Numbered from the stretch's first letter, positions 1 to 7,974 are shown. The stretch is 64,000 bases of DNA from Bradyrhizobium tropiciagri (GCF_018130545.1 NZ_JAFCKF010000002.1:1116001-1180000), one strand, 5' to 3'. Notes: generated from the letters alone by a model not told the origin. Numbers and translations: made by a program.

Positions 1-1071
1 GTCCGTCGTCGTGCCCGGCAATAGCCGCGTATTCACGACCGCCTTGGCGTCACCCGGGATGACGTTGGGCTTGATGCCGGCATCGATCATGGTGACCACC
101 ATGGTGTCGCGCAGCAGCGCGTGCAGCAGCAGGCTGTCCTTGGGATTGTCGGCGACCAGCTTCTGTCCGGCCTTATCGAGATCGGTCTGGTCCTTTGCCG
201 CCAGCAACTGCTTGATATCGGCCGCCGTCTGCTCCGAACTGATCGGAAGCAATGCCTTGAAATAAGCCTCGGTCGCCGGCACCAGCTTGACGGCCGGGTC
301 ATGCAGCGCGAGCTTGGCGAGTGCCGCAATCAGGCGGTCGTTGGCCATCGCCCCGGCCGGGAACGGCCGCGAGGAATGGCCGGAGGGACCGGTCGCTTTC
401 AACGCAAACGTTGCTGAGAGTTTCTCCGCCGTCGTGACATTGATCTGACGAACCGTGCTGTCGCGCTCCTGCAGGACGTAGCCGCCTTCGTTCAGCGCGA
501 ATTCCGCGTCGATCTTGTCCCAATGGTTCTTCGCCAGCCACACCGTGCTGTACTGCCCCTGCTCCTCGTCGGCCTCGGCCAGGAAGATCACATCGCGCGA
601 CAGCGGCGTCTTCTCCTCGGCAAGCCGCATCACCGCCCTGGCGAAGACGGCAAGCCCGCCCTTGAAGTCCATCGCACCGCGCCCGTAGATGAAACCGTCC
701 TTCTCGACGCCGGCGAACGGCTCGACGGTCCATTTTTCGCGCTCGACCGGAACGACGTCGGCATGTGCGGCGAGCAGCACCGGTTTCTTCGAGCCGTCGC
801 CGCGCAGACGGGCGATGAAATGCGCCGCCTTGCCGTTCGGAGCGACGAAGATGTCGACCTCGGCGCCGAGCGGCGCGAATTGCGACTTCAGATATTCGGC
901 GAGCGCCCGCGTATCGCCCGGGCCATTCGAGGTGTCGAAGGCGATCAGCTTCTTGAGCAACGCGACTGTCCCGTCGCCTTGCGGTTCAGCGGTAGCGAGG
1001 CCGGTTCCGGAGAAGACGATGCCCGCGGCCAGCATCAAGGCAGCGAAATTGTTCTTGGTCTTTGACGTCAC
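1..1071 (-). CDS. M20 family metallopeptidase, exported (3' end cut by window edge)
   Basis: Zinc-dependent peptidase/deacylase of the M20 (ArgE/DapE/CPG2) family, truncated by the window start; 357 codons are visible of a usual 450-500. A GTG start follows GGGAGGACAAAGAAC, and a hydrophobic signal peptide ending near ATAEP (residues 26-30) suggests export. Metal-site landmarks are intact: HADVVP (His103, Asp105), GRGAMDFKGG (bridging Asp135) and EADEE (catalytic/metal Glu169-170). The later GHSSRPFP stretch fits the dimerisation domain. Family is clear; substrate (peptide or acyl-amino acid) is not. The upstream MFS gene on the same strand ends 46 bases away, so co-transcription is possible. 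Confidence 0.9.
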   Translation of the reverse strand, partial: MTSKTKNNFAALMLAAGIVFSGTGLATAEPQGDGTVALLKKLIAFDTSNGPGDTRALAEYLKSQFAPLGAEVDIFVAPNGKAAHFIARLRGDGSKKPVLLAAHADVVPVEREKWTVEPFAGVEKDGFIYGRGAMDFKGGLAVFARAVMRLAEEKTPLSRDVIFLAEADEEQGQYSTVWLAKNHWDKIDAEFALNEGGYVLQERDSTVRQINVTTAEKLSATFALKATGPSGHSSRPFPAGAMANDRLIAALAKLALHDPAVKLVPATEAYFKALLPISSEQTAADIKQLLAAKDQTDLDKAGQKLVADNPKDSLLLHALLRDTMVVTMIDAGIKPNVIPGDAKAVVNTRLLPGTTTD

Positions 1072-1117
1072 GTTCTTTGTCCTCCCGTTTTTCTAAGCAT
1101 ATCCCGCGGTGCCGGCC

Positions 1118-2296
1118 TCAGGGAGCCCTCGGAAACAGCAGTTTCAGCATGGCAGCCGCGACGAGCGTTGTCAGCGCAAGGCCGATCGAGAGATAGAGCG
1201 CGCTCGCGTCGCCGAACCGGTCGATCACGATCGCATAGACCAGCGGCGCCGCCGCGGGCAGGATGAAGCTTGGAACGATGAGCCGGCCGACCAGCGTGCC
1301 ATAGCTGCGATGATCGAACAGGACCAGCGGTAGCGTTCCCCTCGTGATGGTCAGGATGCCGTTGCAGGCGCCGTAGAGCAATGCGAACGCGATCGCCATC
1401 TCTTTTGACGAACCGCTGAACAGGCCGGCGATGAAAGAGAGCGGCATGATCAGGCAGGCCATCAGATTGAGCGCGAGCGGATTGAGCCGTGCGCCGAACA
1501 GAATCTCGCAGAGACGGGCAGCGGATTGCCCGATGCCGCGCAGCGTTGCGATCCAAACCGCCACCGTGACCGTGAGCCCGAGACCTGAGAACACCGCGAT
1601 CATGTGCGCCGACATGCCCGCATTCAGGAAGTTCGCGCCGGTCATGATCACGGCATAGAGCGCCCCCGCCGCCGCGAGCTGCCGCCGGCCGACCGCGAGC
1701 GGTTGTTTGGGCACCACCGCCGCAGCGCTCGGCACGCCGGCAAACCGCTGGTTCGGAATCAGCAAGTGCAGTGGAATCGTCAGCAGCGCAAAGCCGGCAT
1801 AGGCCAATACCGCGATGCGCCAGCCAAAGTGTTCCGAGAGGGTGTGGCCGAGCGGCCAGAACACGGTGGCGGCCAGGCCGCCAAGCAAGGTGATGCCGGA
1901 CATCGCGCGGCGCGCCTCCGGTCCGCCGATCCGGGCCAGCGCCGCGAACGCCGCATCGTACAGCGTCAGCCGCATGCCGAGGCCAAGAACGATCCAGGAT
2001 GCGAAATAGCTGCCGATCTGATAGGAGGCAGCAAGACCGGCGCAGCCGAGCGCGTTGATCACGGCGCCTGCGACCATCACCTCGCGGCCACCGCGACCGT
2101 CCACCCACCTGCCCGCAAGCGGCGACGTCACCCCCATCACCAACAGCGCCGCGGCAAATCCGCCATAGACGATGTCGCGGCTCCAGCCGAGATCCGCTGA
2201 TATCTGCTCGCCGAAGCCGCCGATCAGATAATAGGTCGCGCCCCACGAGATCAGTTGCGCCAGCCCGAGGGCGGCCACGACCCGGCGTGCGATCAC
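1118..2296 (-). CDS. MFS transporter
   Basis: Inner-membrane major facilitator protein of 392 residues with about twelve hydrophobic segments. The loop after helix 2 reads AGRWVDGRGGREVM, the family-typical G-x3-D-x-x-G-R-R position. I chose the GTG at 2296 because its GTGA overlaps the TGA of the upstream acetyltransferase gene, a classic translational-coupling arrangement; an open frame extends to 2374 but those residues are the acetyltransferase tail read out of frame. Coupling to a phosphinothricin-type acetyltransferase suggests a detoxify-and-export pair, which is inference. Substrate unknown. Confidence 0.85.
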   Translation of the reverse strand: MIARRVVAALGLAQLISWGATYYLIGGFGEQISADLGWSRDIVYGGFAAALLVMGVTSPLAGRWVDGRGGREVMVAGAVINALGCAGLAASYQIGSYFASWIVLGLGMRLTLYDAAFAALARIGGPEARRAMSGITLLGGLAATVFWPLGHTLSEHFGWRIAVLAYAGFALLTIPLHLLIPNQRFAGVPSAAAVVPKQPLAVGRRQLAAAGALYAVIMTGANFLNAGMSAHMIAVFSGLGLTVTVAVWIATLRGIGQSAARLCEILFGARLNPLALNLMACLIMPLSFIAGLFSGSSKEMAIAFALLYGACNGILTITRGTLPLVLFDHRSYGTLVGRLIVPSFILPAAAPLVYAIVIDRFGDASALYLSIGLALTTLVAAAMLKLLFPRAP

Positions 2297-2847
2297 CGGG
2301 CTGCATCCGTGTCTGACGGGAGCGTGGAGGCGCCCGGCCCGAGCCGCCGCTGCATCAGCACTGTGTCGACCCACTGCCCGAGCTTGAAGCCGACCGATTT
2401 CAGCGTTCCGACCATCTCGAAGCCCATACGACGGTGCAGCGCGATCGATCCGGCGTTGCCGCTGTTGCCGATCACGGCGATCATTTGCCGCCAGGGCCCC
2501 AGCTCCGATCGTTCGATCAGCGCCTGCAGCAGCGCCGCGCCGACCCGGCGGCCGCGCAGTGCTTCCGACACGTAGACCGAGTCCTCGATGGTGTTGCGGT
2601 AGGCAGGGCGCGGCCGGTACGCTGTCGCGTAGGAGTAGCCGGCCACGCGTCCATCAATATCGGCCACGAGATATGGCAGCCCCGCGGCCAGCACGGCGGC
2701 GCGACGGCCGAGCATCTCGTCGAGCGTCGGCGGCACTTCCTCGAAGGTCGCAAGCCCGTTGAGCACATGGTGCGCGTAGATGCGCTGCACCTCCGCCATG
2801 TCGACCTCGGTGGCGTCGCGGATCACGGTGTCTTCGCTGTTGCTCAT
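2293..2847 (-). CDS. GNAT N-acetyltransferase, phosphinothricin acetyltransferase-like
   Basis: Cytoplasmic GNAT enzyme of 184 residues that transfers acetyl from acetyl-CoA to an amine. The order IRDATEVD, IYAHHV, ATFEEVPP, YRPRPAYRNTIEDSVYV, GRRVGAALLQALIERS (acetyl-CoA loop), GFEMVGTLKSVGFKLGQWVDTVLMQ follows the Pat/Bar/YncA subfamily closely. Members acetylate phosphinothricin, methionine sulfoximine or related amino acids; the true substrate here cannot be told from sequence. Its stop overlaps the start of the downstream MFS gene, so the two are translated together. No regulator is adjacent on the same strand. Confidence 0.9.
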   Translation of the reverse strand: MSNSEDTVIRDATEVDMAEVQRIYAHHVLNGLATFEEVPPTLDEMLGRRAAVLAAGLPYLVADIDGRVAGYSYATAYRPRPAYRNTIEDSVYVSEALRGRRVGAALLQALIERSELGPWRQMIAVIGNSGNAGSIALHRRMGFEMVGTLKSVGFKLGQWVDTVLMQRRLGPGASTLPSDTDAAR

Positions 2848-2874
2848 CTTTCCATTCTCGTCTCGCGTCGATGC

Positions 2875-3051
2875 CTAATGGGGGCACCATAGACCCATCT
2901 CGACACCGCTGCGCGACAGTCCGACATCCGCCAGCAAGCGATCGTCGAGCTCGCAAAGTGCCTGCCAGCGCCGGATCCGCGAATGCGGCGAGACCGTGAG
3001 ATAGCGCCCCAGCTCAACGATGACGCCGCCAATGGACTTGAGGCCGGACAA
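2875..3051 (-). CDS. DUF1127 (YjiS-like) small protein, non-ATG start
   Basis: A 58-residue frame carries the DUF1127 signature: arginine-rich RIRRWQALCELDDRLLADVGLSR followed by a short tail. No ATG exists in the open frame, which is closed upstream by a TAG; the only reasonable initiator is TTG at 3051, preceded by GGGGAACAG. It is divergent from the LysR gene at 3156, and the LysR-side dyad lies between them. DUF1127 proteins are small and basic, and some bind RNA or affect phosphate/carbon regulation in Agrobacterium and Rhodobacter. Function here is unknown; the weak start leaves open that it is decaying. Confidence 0.6.
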   Translation of the reverse strand: MSGLKSIGGVIVELGRYLTVSPHSRIRRWQALCELDDRLLADVGLSRSGVEMGLWCPH

Positions 3052-3128
3052 TGCCTGTTCCCCGATCTGCCGAAGCCGTCGCTTGCCGGACTATGCGCGC
3101 CGGCGTTATATAAGGGAAGCTTTGGCAT

Positions 3129-3145
3129 CTTATGCGCTGCATAAG
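3129..3145. promoter_or_regulatory. Perfect 7-3-7 dyad, likely LysR operator
   Basis: CTTATGC-GCT-GCATAAG, 10 bases before the LysR start codon at 3156 and facing the DUF1127 gene. The inner part TATGC...GCATA fits the T-N11-A LysR box, suggesting autoregulation. A second short palindrome, TTATATAA, lies about 20 bases upstream. Confidence 0.6.
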
Positions 3146-3155
3146 AGGTACTTTG

Positions 3156-4049
3156 ATGAAGAACCTCAACCTCGACTATCTCGAAAGCTTCGCCGTCGTC
3201 ATCGACAGCGGCAGCTTCTCCGCCGCGGCCGAGCGATTGCAGCTCACGCAGCCCGCGGTGAGCCTGCAGGTGCGCCAGCTCGAGCGCAGCCTGAATGCGA
3301 CCTTGATCGAGCGGGTCGGACGGCGCGCCAGGCCGACCGCCGCCGGCGTCGCCCTGCTTGCGCATGCGCAACAGATCAACGCCGCTGTGACCTCGGCGGT
3401 CGACGCCGTCGCGCAGCAGACCACCGGAACGGCAGGCCGCGTACGGCTCGGCACCGGTGCGACCGCCTGCATCTTCCTGCTGCCGCCGATCCTCAAGGAG
3501 TTGCGGACTGCTCTGCCCTCGCTGGAGATCACGGTCACGACGGGCAACACCGCTGAGATCGCGCGGGCGGTCGAGGACAACACCATCGACATCGGGCTGG
3601 TGACGTTGCCGGTGTCGGGGCGCAGCTTCGAGATCAGCCCTGTGATGAACGACGAGTTCGTGCTGATCGCGCCGCGCGACATGAAGCTGCCGGCGCGGAT
3701 CACGCCGGATGTGCTGGCGAGCAGGCCGGTTCTGCTGTTCGAGCCCGGCGGCAACACCAGGCGCACCGCCGACGAGTGGCTCGCCCGTGGCGGCGTGTCG
3801 CTGAAGCCGCTGATGTCGCTCGGCAGCGTCGAGGCGATCAAGGAGATGGTGCGCGCCGGCCTCGGCTGCGCAATTCTGCCAGGCATGGCCGTCCCTGCCA
3901 GAGCCAAGCAACACGACCTGATCGTCCGCTCGCTCTCGCCCAAACTCTATCGCCGGCTCGCGGTGGTGATCCGCCGCGACAAGCGCCTTGACCGCGGGCT
4001 GCGGCAGACGCTGTCGGCGCTGAAGGCGCTCTCTACCAAGAGCAGCTAG
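3156..4049 (+). CDS. LysR family transcriptional regulator
   Basis: 297-residue LTTR. The N-terminal winged helix runs from LDYLESFAVVIDSGSFSAAAERLQLTQPAVSLQVRQLE through about residue 60, followed by a linker helix and a periplasmic-binding-protein-like effector domain (GRVRLGTG... to GLGCAILPGMAVPAR). ATG at 3156 is preferred over the in-frame ATG at 3132 because AAGAGG sits at the right distance and the shorter start matches family length. Target is probably its own promoter and the divergent DUF1127 gene. Ends at a strong bidirectional hairpin shared with the converging DUF899 gene. Confidence 0.9.
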   Translation: MKNLNLDYLESFAVVIDSGSFSAAAERLQLTQPAVSLQVRQLERSLNATLIERVGRRARPTAAGVALLAHAQQINAAVTSAVDAVAQQTTGTAGRVRLGTGATACIFLLPPILKELRTALPSLEITVTTGNTAEIARAVEDNTIDIGLVTLPVSGRSFEISPVMNDEFVLIAPRDMKLPARITPDVLASRPVLLFEPGGNTRRTADEWLARGGVSLKPLMSLGSVEAIKEMVRAGLGCAILPGMAVPARAKQHDLIVRSLSPKLYRRLAVVIRRDKRLDRGLRQTLSALKALSTKSS

Positions 4050-4072
4050 GGAGGACGCCGCGCGTCCTCCCT
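4048..4072. terminator. Bidirectional hairpin between convergent genes
   Basis: Perfect 11-bp stem AGGGAGGACGC / GCGTCCTCCCT with a CGC loop, filling the gap between the LysR stop (4049) and the DUF899 stop (4084). No U-run on either side, so it may be a stabilising hairpin or a Rho-independent terminator of the GC-only kind. Confidence 0.6.
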
Positions 4073-4083
4073 GCCACAGCCCG

Positions 4084-4881
4084 TCAGGTGGCCTTGCGTT
4101 CCTGCTCGGCGATCTTGCGGAACGCGGCCTCGCCGGCATCGGTCACCGCCGCCCATTTCGCGTTCGGTGCGGCCTCGGCCTCGTAATTGTCGTGCCAATT
4201 CCACCATTTGTAGGTTGGCCCCTGCGGGTAGCCCTTCGGCGAATCTTCCCAGAGCTCCTGGCGGCCGAATGGCGTGATATCGAGATAGCTCCACACCGTG
4301 CCCATCGATTCATCGCCGCGGCTGTTAACGAGGTAGGTGCGGAAGATCCGCTCGTCATCGCGGATGAACACGTTGTGGCCGTGCCACTCGGCGACGCCGA
4401 AGTCAGCATCGAAACTGTCGGTGATGGTGTACCACGGCATCTCCCATTCCATCCGCGCCTTCAGCCGCGCGATGTCGGCCTGCGGCGCGCGCGAGGCATA
4501 GGCCAGCGTGGTGTCGCGCTGATTCAGATGCGAGAGATGGCCGACCTGATCGGCGCCGAGCGAGCAGCCGCGGCAGCCATGATCCGGCCAGCCGAACACG
4601 CCGGGTTCAAAGAACGCGCGGTAGATGATCAGCTGTCGACGGCCCTCGAACAGATCGAGCAGGCTCATCTTGCCGCTCGGTCCCTCGAAGACATACGGCT
4701 TCTCGACCGCCATCCAGGGCATGCGCCGCCGCTCGGCCGCCAGCGCGTCGCGCGCGCGCACCTGCGCCTTCTCCTTCACCAGCATCTCCAGGCGCGCCGC
4801 CTCCCACGTCTCGCGCGACACCACCGGCGGCGTCTGCATCGCCGACAGTCCGCCGCGGTCGTTTTCAGCTGATTTGCTCAT
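4084..4881 (-). CDS. DUF899 family thioredoxin-like protein
   Basis: 265-residue cytoplasmic protein of DUF899 (thioredoxin fold, AhpC/TSA-related). Typical landmarks: VVSRETWEAARLEMLVKEKAQVRARDALAAERRRMPW near the start, LIIYRAFFEP, then GCRGCSLGADQVGHL, which holds the C-x2-C pair, and a Trp-rich C-terminus (YKWWNWHDNYE). Start at 4881 is backed by GGAGAG seven bases upstream; longer in-frame starts would cross the MarR operator. Divergent from a MarR gene with a dyad between, so it is probably repressed by that MarR. Biochemical role of DUF899 is not established; an antioxidant or arylsulfotransferase-like role has been proposed. Confidence 0.85.
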   Translation of the reverse strand: MSKSAENDRGGLSAMQTPPVVSRETWEAARLEMLVKEKAQVRARDALAAERRRMPWMAVEKPYVFEGPSGKMSLLDLFEGRRQLIIYRAFFEPGVFGWPDHGCRGCSLGADQVGHLSHLNQRDTTLAYASRAPQADIARLKARMEWEMPWYTITDSFDADFGVAEWHGHNVFIRDDERIFRTYLVNSRGDESMGTVWSYLDITPFGRQELWEDSPKGYPQGPTYKWWNWHDNYEAEAAPNAKWAAVTDAGEAAFRKIAEQERKAT

Positions 4882-5054
4882 CGTACTCTCCATCCTTCGA
4901 ATTGGACGAACTCCGGGACCAATGCGCAGTTCCAGCGCCGGCGGCCGTTCGTCATTGGCCATGCCGCAATCTGGCGCCGCGGCCGTGACGAGTGGGAGTG
5001 ACAAGTGTGTCGGGATTTGCGCGCATCGGCGCCTTGCGATCTCTTTGCATAGTG

Positions 5055-5069
5055 CTTGCACTTTGCAAG
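5055..5069. promoter_or_regulatory. Perfect 6-3-6 dyad, likely MarR operator
   Basis: CTTGCA-CTT-TGCAAG, 22 bases upstream of the marR start at 5091 and in the intergenic region shared with the divergent DUF899 gene. Placement suggests that the MarR protein represses both directions. Confidence 0.65.
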
Positions 5070-5090
5070 TATATATGCGAGCCTCCCGCC

Positions 5091-5597
5091 ATGAAACAGA
5101 CTGCCCGTGCCGCCGAGGATGGCCTGAAGCTCAGCGCCTGGCTGCCCTATCGCCTGTTCCTGGTCGCAGCCCAGATCGCGCGCCCGCTCGAGAGCTTCTA
5201 CAGCGAGACGTTCGGCTTGAGTCAGGCCGGCTGGCGCATCCTCGCCGTCATCGCCGAGCGCGATGCCGCCAATGCCTCCGAGATCGGCCGCGCCTGCGCG
5301 CTCGATCCGTTCGCGGTCAGCCGCGGCATCGGCCAGCTCACGGAGCTCGGCTTCGCGGTGCGGCGTCCCGGCAAGACCGATCGCCGTTTCGCCGCGGTCA
5401 GCATCACCCGCAGCGGCCGGGCCGCCTTTAACCGGATCGCCGCACTCGGCAGCGCGATCGAGGCGCGGCTGCTGGCGCGCCTTTCGGACGGCGAGCGAGC
5501 CACGATCGACTCCGCCCTCACCCGACTCGAGGCAGAAAGCGCGCGGATCGATGCCGGCGGCTGGCGCGCGCTGCTCGATGACGCCAGCGCGCCATGA
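5091..5597 (+). CDS. MarR family transcriptional regulator
   Basis: 168-residue MarR repressor. Helix bundle LSAWLPYRLFLVAAQIARPLESFY, then winged helix GLSQAGWRILAVIAERDAANASEIGRACALDPFAVSRGIGQLTELGFAVRRPGKTDRRFAAVSIT with the canonical D-R-R wing (KTDRR). Start at 5091 excludes an N-terminal extension that would run over the operator. Its TGA overlaps the ATG of the EamA transporter (ATGA), so regulator and transporter form one translationally coupled unit. Likely ligand-responsive repressor of itself, the transporter and the divergent DUF899 gene. Confidence 0.9.
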   Translation: MKQTARAAEDGLKLSAWLPYRLFLVAAQIARPLESFYSETFGLSQAGWRILAVIAERDAANASEIGRACALDPFAVSRGIGQLTELGFAVRRPGKTDRRFAAVSITRSGRAAFNRIAALGSAIEARLLARLSDGERATIDSALTRLEAESARIDAGGWRALLDDASAP

Positions 5598-6454
5598 CGG
5601 CCGCATTGTTCGCGCTGACCGCATTGCTCTGGGGCGGCGGTGCGCTGGCCACCGCGATGCAGGCCGGCGTCACGCCCGCGCCCTGGTCGGTGGCACTGCG
5701 CATGGTCCTCGCAGGTCTCGTTCTGCTCGGTTACGGATGGCTGCGCGGCGCGCCGCTCGCAATCCCCCGCAAGGACAGACCGGCCGTCGCGTTACAGGGC
5801 CTGCTGTTCTTCGCCATCGCCTTCATCGCCTTCTATGAGGCCACCGCGCGGATGCCGAGTGGCCTTGCGGCGCTGGTGCTCTCGACTTCGTCGCTGTTCG
5901 CCGCCGTGATCGCGCGCGCGGCGCTCGGCGTGCCGATCTCATCCGGTTTCGTGTGGGGCGCGCTGTGCGGCATCCTGGGGCTCGCAATCATCTTCCTGCC
6001 CGGCGCCGGCGCGCATGGAGCCACGCCGCTCGCAGGTTTCGCCTGGGCGCTCACGGCGGCGATCGCCACCGGGGCCGGCACCACGGTCGGCGCACGTAAC
6101 CAGCGCGCCGGACTGCCGGTTTCCTCGGTGCTGGGCTGGGGCGCCTTCGTCGGCGCAGCCGCGAGCGCGCTGTGGGCGGTCGCGATCGGCACGCCGTTTG
6201 CGGTCGATTTGTCGCTGTCCTATGTCACGAGCTTCCTCTATCTCGCCGTTGCCGCGTCCTGCATCACTTTCATGCTGTATTTCGAGCTGGTGCGCCGGCT
6301 CGGTCCCGGCCGCGCCGCCTACACCCTCGCATTGGTACCGCTCGTCGCCCTCGTATTGTCGGCGCTGTTCGAGCACCTCGCGCTGGGCTGGCCGGTGCTC
6401 GCCGGCGCGGCCGCGATCCTCGCCGGCAATGTGCTGGTGTTGGTGCGCGCCTAG
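5594..6454 (+). CDS. EamA/DMT family transporter
   Basis: 286-residue inner-membrane protein of the drug/metabolite transporter superfamily, with ten hydrophobic segments in two EamA repeats (first ALTALLWGGGALATAMQAG..., second beginning about residue 150). The proline/glycine-rich ends of helices 4-5 and 9-10 are as expected, for example YTLALVPLVALVLSALFEHLALGWPVLAGAAAILAGN. Starts inside the marR stop codon, so it is expressed with the regulator. Substrate unknown: exporters of amino acids and metabolites are common in the family. Confidence 0.9.
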   Translation: MTAALFALTALLWGGGALATAMQAGVTPAPWSVALRMVLAGLVLLGYGWLRGAPLAIPRKDRPAVALQGLLFFAIAFIAFYEATARMPSGLAALVLSTSSLFAAVIARAALGVPISSGFVWGALCGILGLAIIFLPGAGAHGATPLAGFAWALTAAIATGAGTTVGARNQRAGLPVSSVLGWGAFVGAAASALWAVAIGTPFAVDLSLSYVTSFLYLAVAASCITFMLYFELVRRLGPGRAAYTLALVPLVALVLSALFEHLALGWPVLAGAAAILAGNVLVLVRA

Positions 6455-6490
6455 ATCCGGTTCGCTGGCCTGTTCACGCGGGCATAGCAA

Positions 6491-6519
6491 TTGACGTGAG
6501 CATGATATCTGACTAAAGT
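6491..6519 (+). promoter_or_regulatory. Candidate promoter overlapping a repressor site
   Basis: TTGACG at 6491-6496, then a 17-base spacer and TAAAGT at 6514-6519. The -10 hexamer lies inside the dyad at 6508-6523, so a protein on the dyad would block RNA polymerase. Assigned by consensus only. Confidence 0.4.
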
Positions 6520-6523
6520 CAGA
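6508..6523. promoter_or_regulatory. Perfect 7-2-7 dyad just upstream of the MarR-GNAT start
   Basis: TCTGACT-AA-AGTCAGA ends three bases before the ATG at 6527, so it covers the expected ribosome-binding region; no Shine-Dalgarno sequence is visible. Probably the autoregulatory site of the MarR half of the fusion protein. Confidence 0.65.
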
Positions 6524-6526
6524 CAT

Positions 6527-7399
6527 ATGCTCGACCCCGTTTCCCGCGTCCGCCGCTTCAACCGCGCCGTCACTTCTGCGGTCGGCGCGCTCGACACCTC
6601 GTTCCTCGGACGCGGCCGGCCGCTCGGGGCGGCGCGGGTGCTGAATGCGATCGGCCACGGACGTACCGATGTCGGCGACATCAGGGATTATCTCGCCCTC
6701 GATTCCGGCCTGATGAGCCGCCTGCTGCGCAGCCTCGAGGACGAAAGCCTGATCGAGACCACCGCACATGCCGACGACGCGCGCCGCCGCATCGCCAAGC
6801 TGACGCACGCTGGCAAGCGCGAGTTCAACGCCTATGAGGCGATCTCAAACCGGCAGGCCAAGGACTTCCTTGACCACCACACCCAACGCGAGGCGCTGCT
6901 GGCGGCGATGGATTTGATCGCCTCGGCACTCGGGCGCGACGTCACGTCACTGGATGAGATGGACCCGCGCAGCGACGAGGCGCGCTATTGCCTCGGCGAG
7001 TATTACGCGGAGCTCGCGCGCCGCTTCAAACAAGGCTTTGACGTCAAACTGTCGCGCGATCCCGAGGCCAAGGACATGGTCCGCCCGCGCGGCAGCTTCA
7101 TCGTGGCGATGTCCGACGGCCTGCCGCTCGGTTGCGTCGGATTGAAGGGCAGCAACAGCGAATTTTCGGAAATCAAGCGGCTGTGGGTCGCGCCAGCCGC
7201 GCGCGGCCTCGGCCTCGGCCGCCGGTTGATGGACGCGGCGGAGAAGGCCGCACGCGAACTCGGCATCGCGGTGCTGCGGCTCGACACCAACAGCGCGCTG
7301 GCAGAAGCCGGTCAGCTTTACCGCCGGACCGGCTGGACCGAGATCCCGCGCTTCAATGACGACCCCTACCCCGACCTATTCTTTGAAAAACATCTTTGA
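6527..7399 (+). CDS. MarR-GNAT fusion protein (regulator plus acetyltransferase)
   Basis: 290 residues. Residues 1 to about 140 form a MarR winged helix (ARVLNAIGHGRTDVGDIRDYLALDSGLMSRLLRSLEDESLIETTAHADDARRRIAKLT). Residues 150-290 form a GNAT domain with the acetyl-CoA loop in IKRLWVAPAARGLGLGRRLMDAAEKAARELG and the YRRTGWTEI segment near the end. Such fusions are known in proteobacteria but their substrate is not. The start abuts a perfect dyad, hinting at tight autoregulation, possibly sensed through acetyl-CoA or the acetylated product. The gene stands alone, with the deformylase-like gene 60 bases downstream. Confidence 0.88.
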   Translation: MLDPVSRVRRFNRAVTSAVGALDTSFLGRGRPLGAARVLNAIGHGRTDVGDIRDYLALDSGLMSRLLRSLEDESLIETTAHADDARRRIAKLTHAGKREFNAYEAISNRQAKDFLDHHTQREALLAAMDLIASALGRDVTSLDEMDPRSDEARYCLGEYYAELARRFKQGFDVKLSRDPEAKDMVRPRGSFIVAMSDGLPLGCVGLKGSNSEFSEIKRLWVAPAARGLGLGRRLMDAAEKAARELGIAVLRLDTNSALAEAGQLYRRTGWTEIPRFNDDPYPDLFFEKHL

Positions 7400-7459
7400 G
7401 CGGTGCAGTTCAGGCATCAGCGTGTTGTCCAGCACCGCACGCTGGCCTAAGACGCTGCT

Positions 7460-7957
7460 ATGACCGTTCGCCCCATCGTCCGCTATCCCGATCCGCGCCT
7501 TGCGCTGCCGGCCGAGCAGGTCGCCGTGTTCGACGACGCGCTGCGCGAGCTGGCGCAGGATTTGCTCGAAACCATGCGCGCCGCGCCAGGCATCGGCATC
7601 ACCGCGCCGCATATCGGCGTGTCGCTACGCGTCGTGGTGCTCGAGCTCGACGCCAATGAGGGCCCGCGGACCTATATCAATCCGGAGATCATCCGAGCCT
7701 CGCCCGAGATGATCCTGCACAAGGAAGGCAGCGTCTCGATGCCCGGCGTCACCGACGAGGTCGAGCGCCATGCACGCGTCCGGACCCGCTACTGGGATAT
7801 CGACGGCAACATGCAGACCGAGGAATCCGACGGCTTGCGCGCGGTGTGCCATCAGCACGAGATCGATCAGCTCGACGGCGTGTTCTGGATCAGGCGCTTG
7901 TCGCGCCTGAAGCGGGAGCGGCTGATCAAGCGGTTCGAGAAGATCTCGCGCGGCTAA
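7460..7957 (+). CDS. Peptide deformylase-like protein with altered active site
   Basis: 165 residues with the full peptide deformylase fold order: RYPDPRL near the start, motif I GIGITAPHIG (44-53), motif II EGSVSMPG (89-96), motif III HQHEIDQLDGVFW (131-143). Canonical enzymes have GxGxAAxQ, EGCLS and HExxH. Here the motif I Gln is His51, the metal-binding motif II Cys is Ser91, and the second motif III His is Gln137; His133 and the catalytic Glu134 remain. It therefore keeps only one of three metal ligands and is unlikely to be an ordinary deformylase. No fmt neighbour is present, so it is not the housekeeping def locus. Confidence 0.85.
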   Translation: MTVRPIVRYPDPRLALPAEQVAVFDDALRELAQDLLETMRAAPGIGITAPHIGVSLRVVVLELDANEGPRTYINPEIIRASPEMILHKEGSVSMPGVTDEVERHARVRTRYWDIDGNMQTEESDGLRAVCHQHEIDQLDGVFWIRRLSRLKRERLIKRFEKISRG

Positions 7958-7974
7958 ACCAGCAATCGTAGCTT

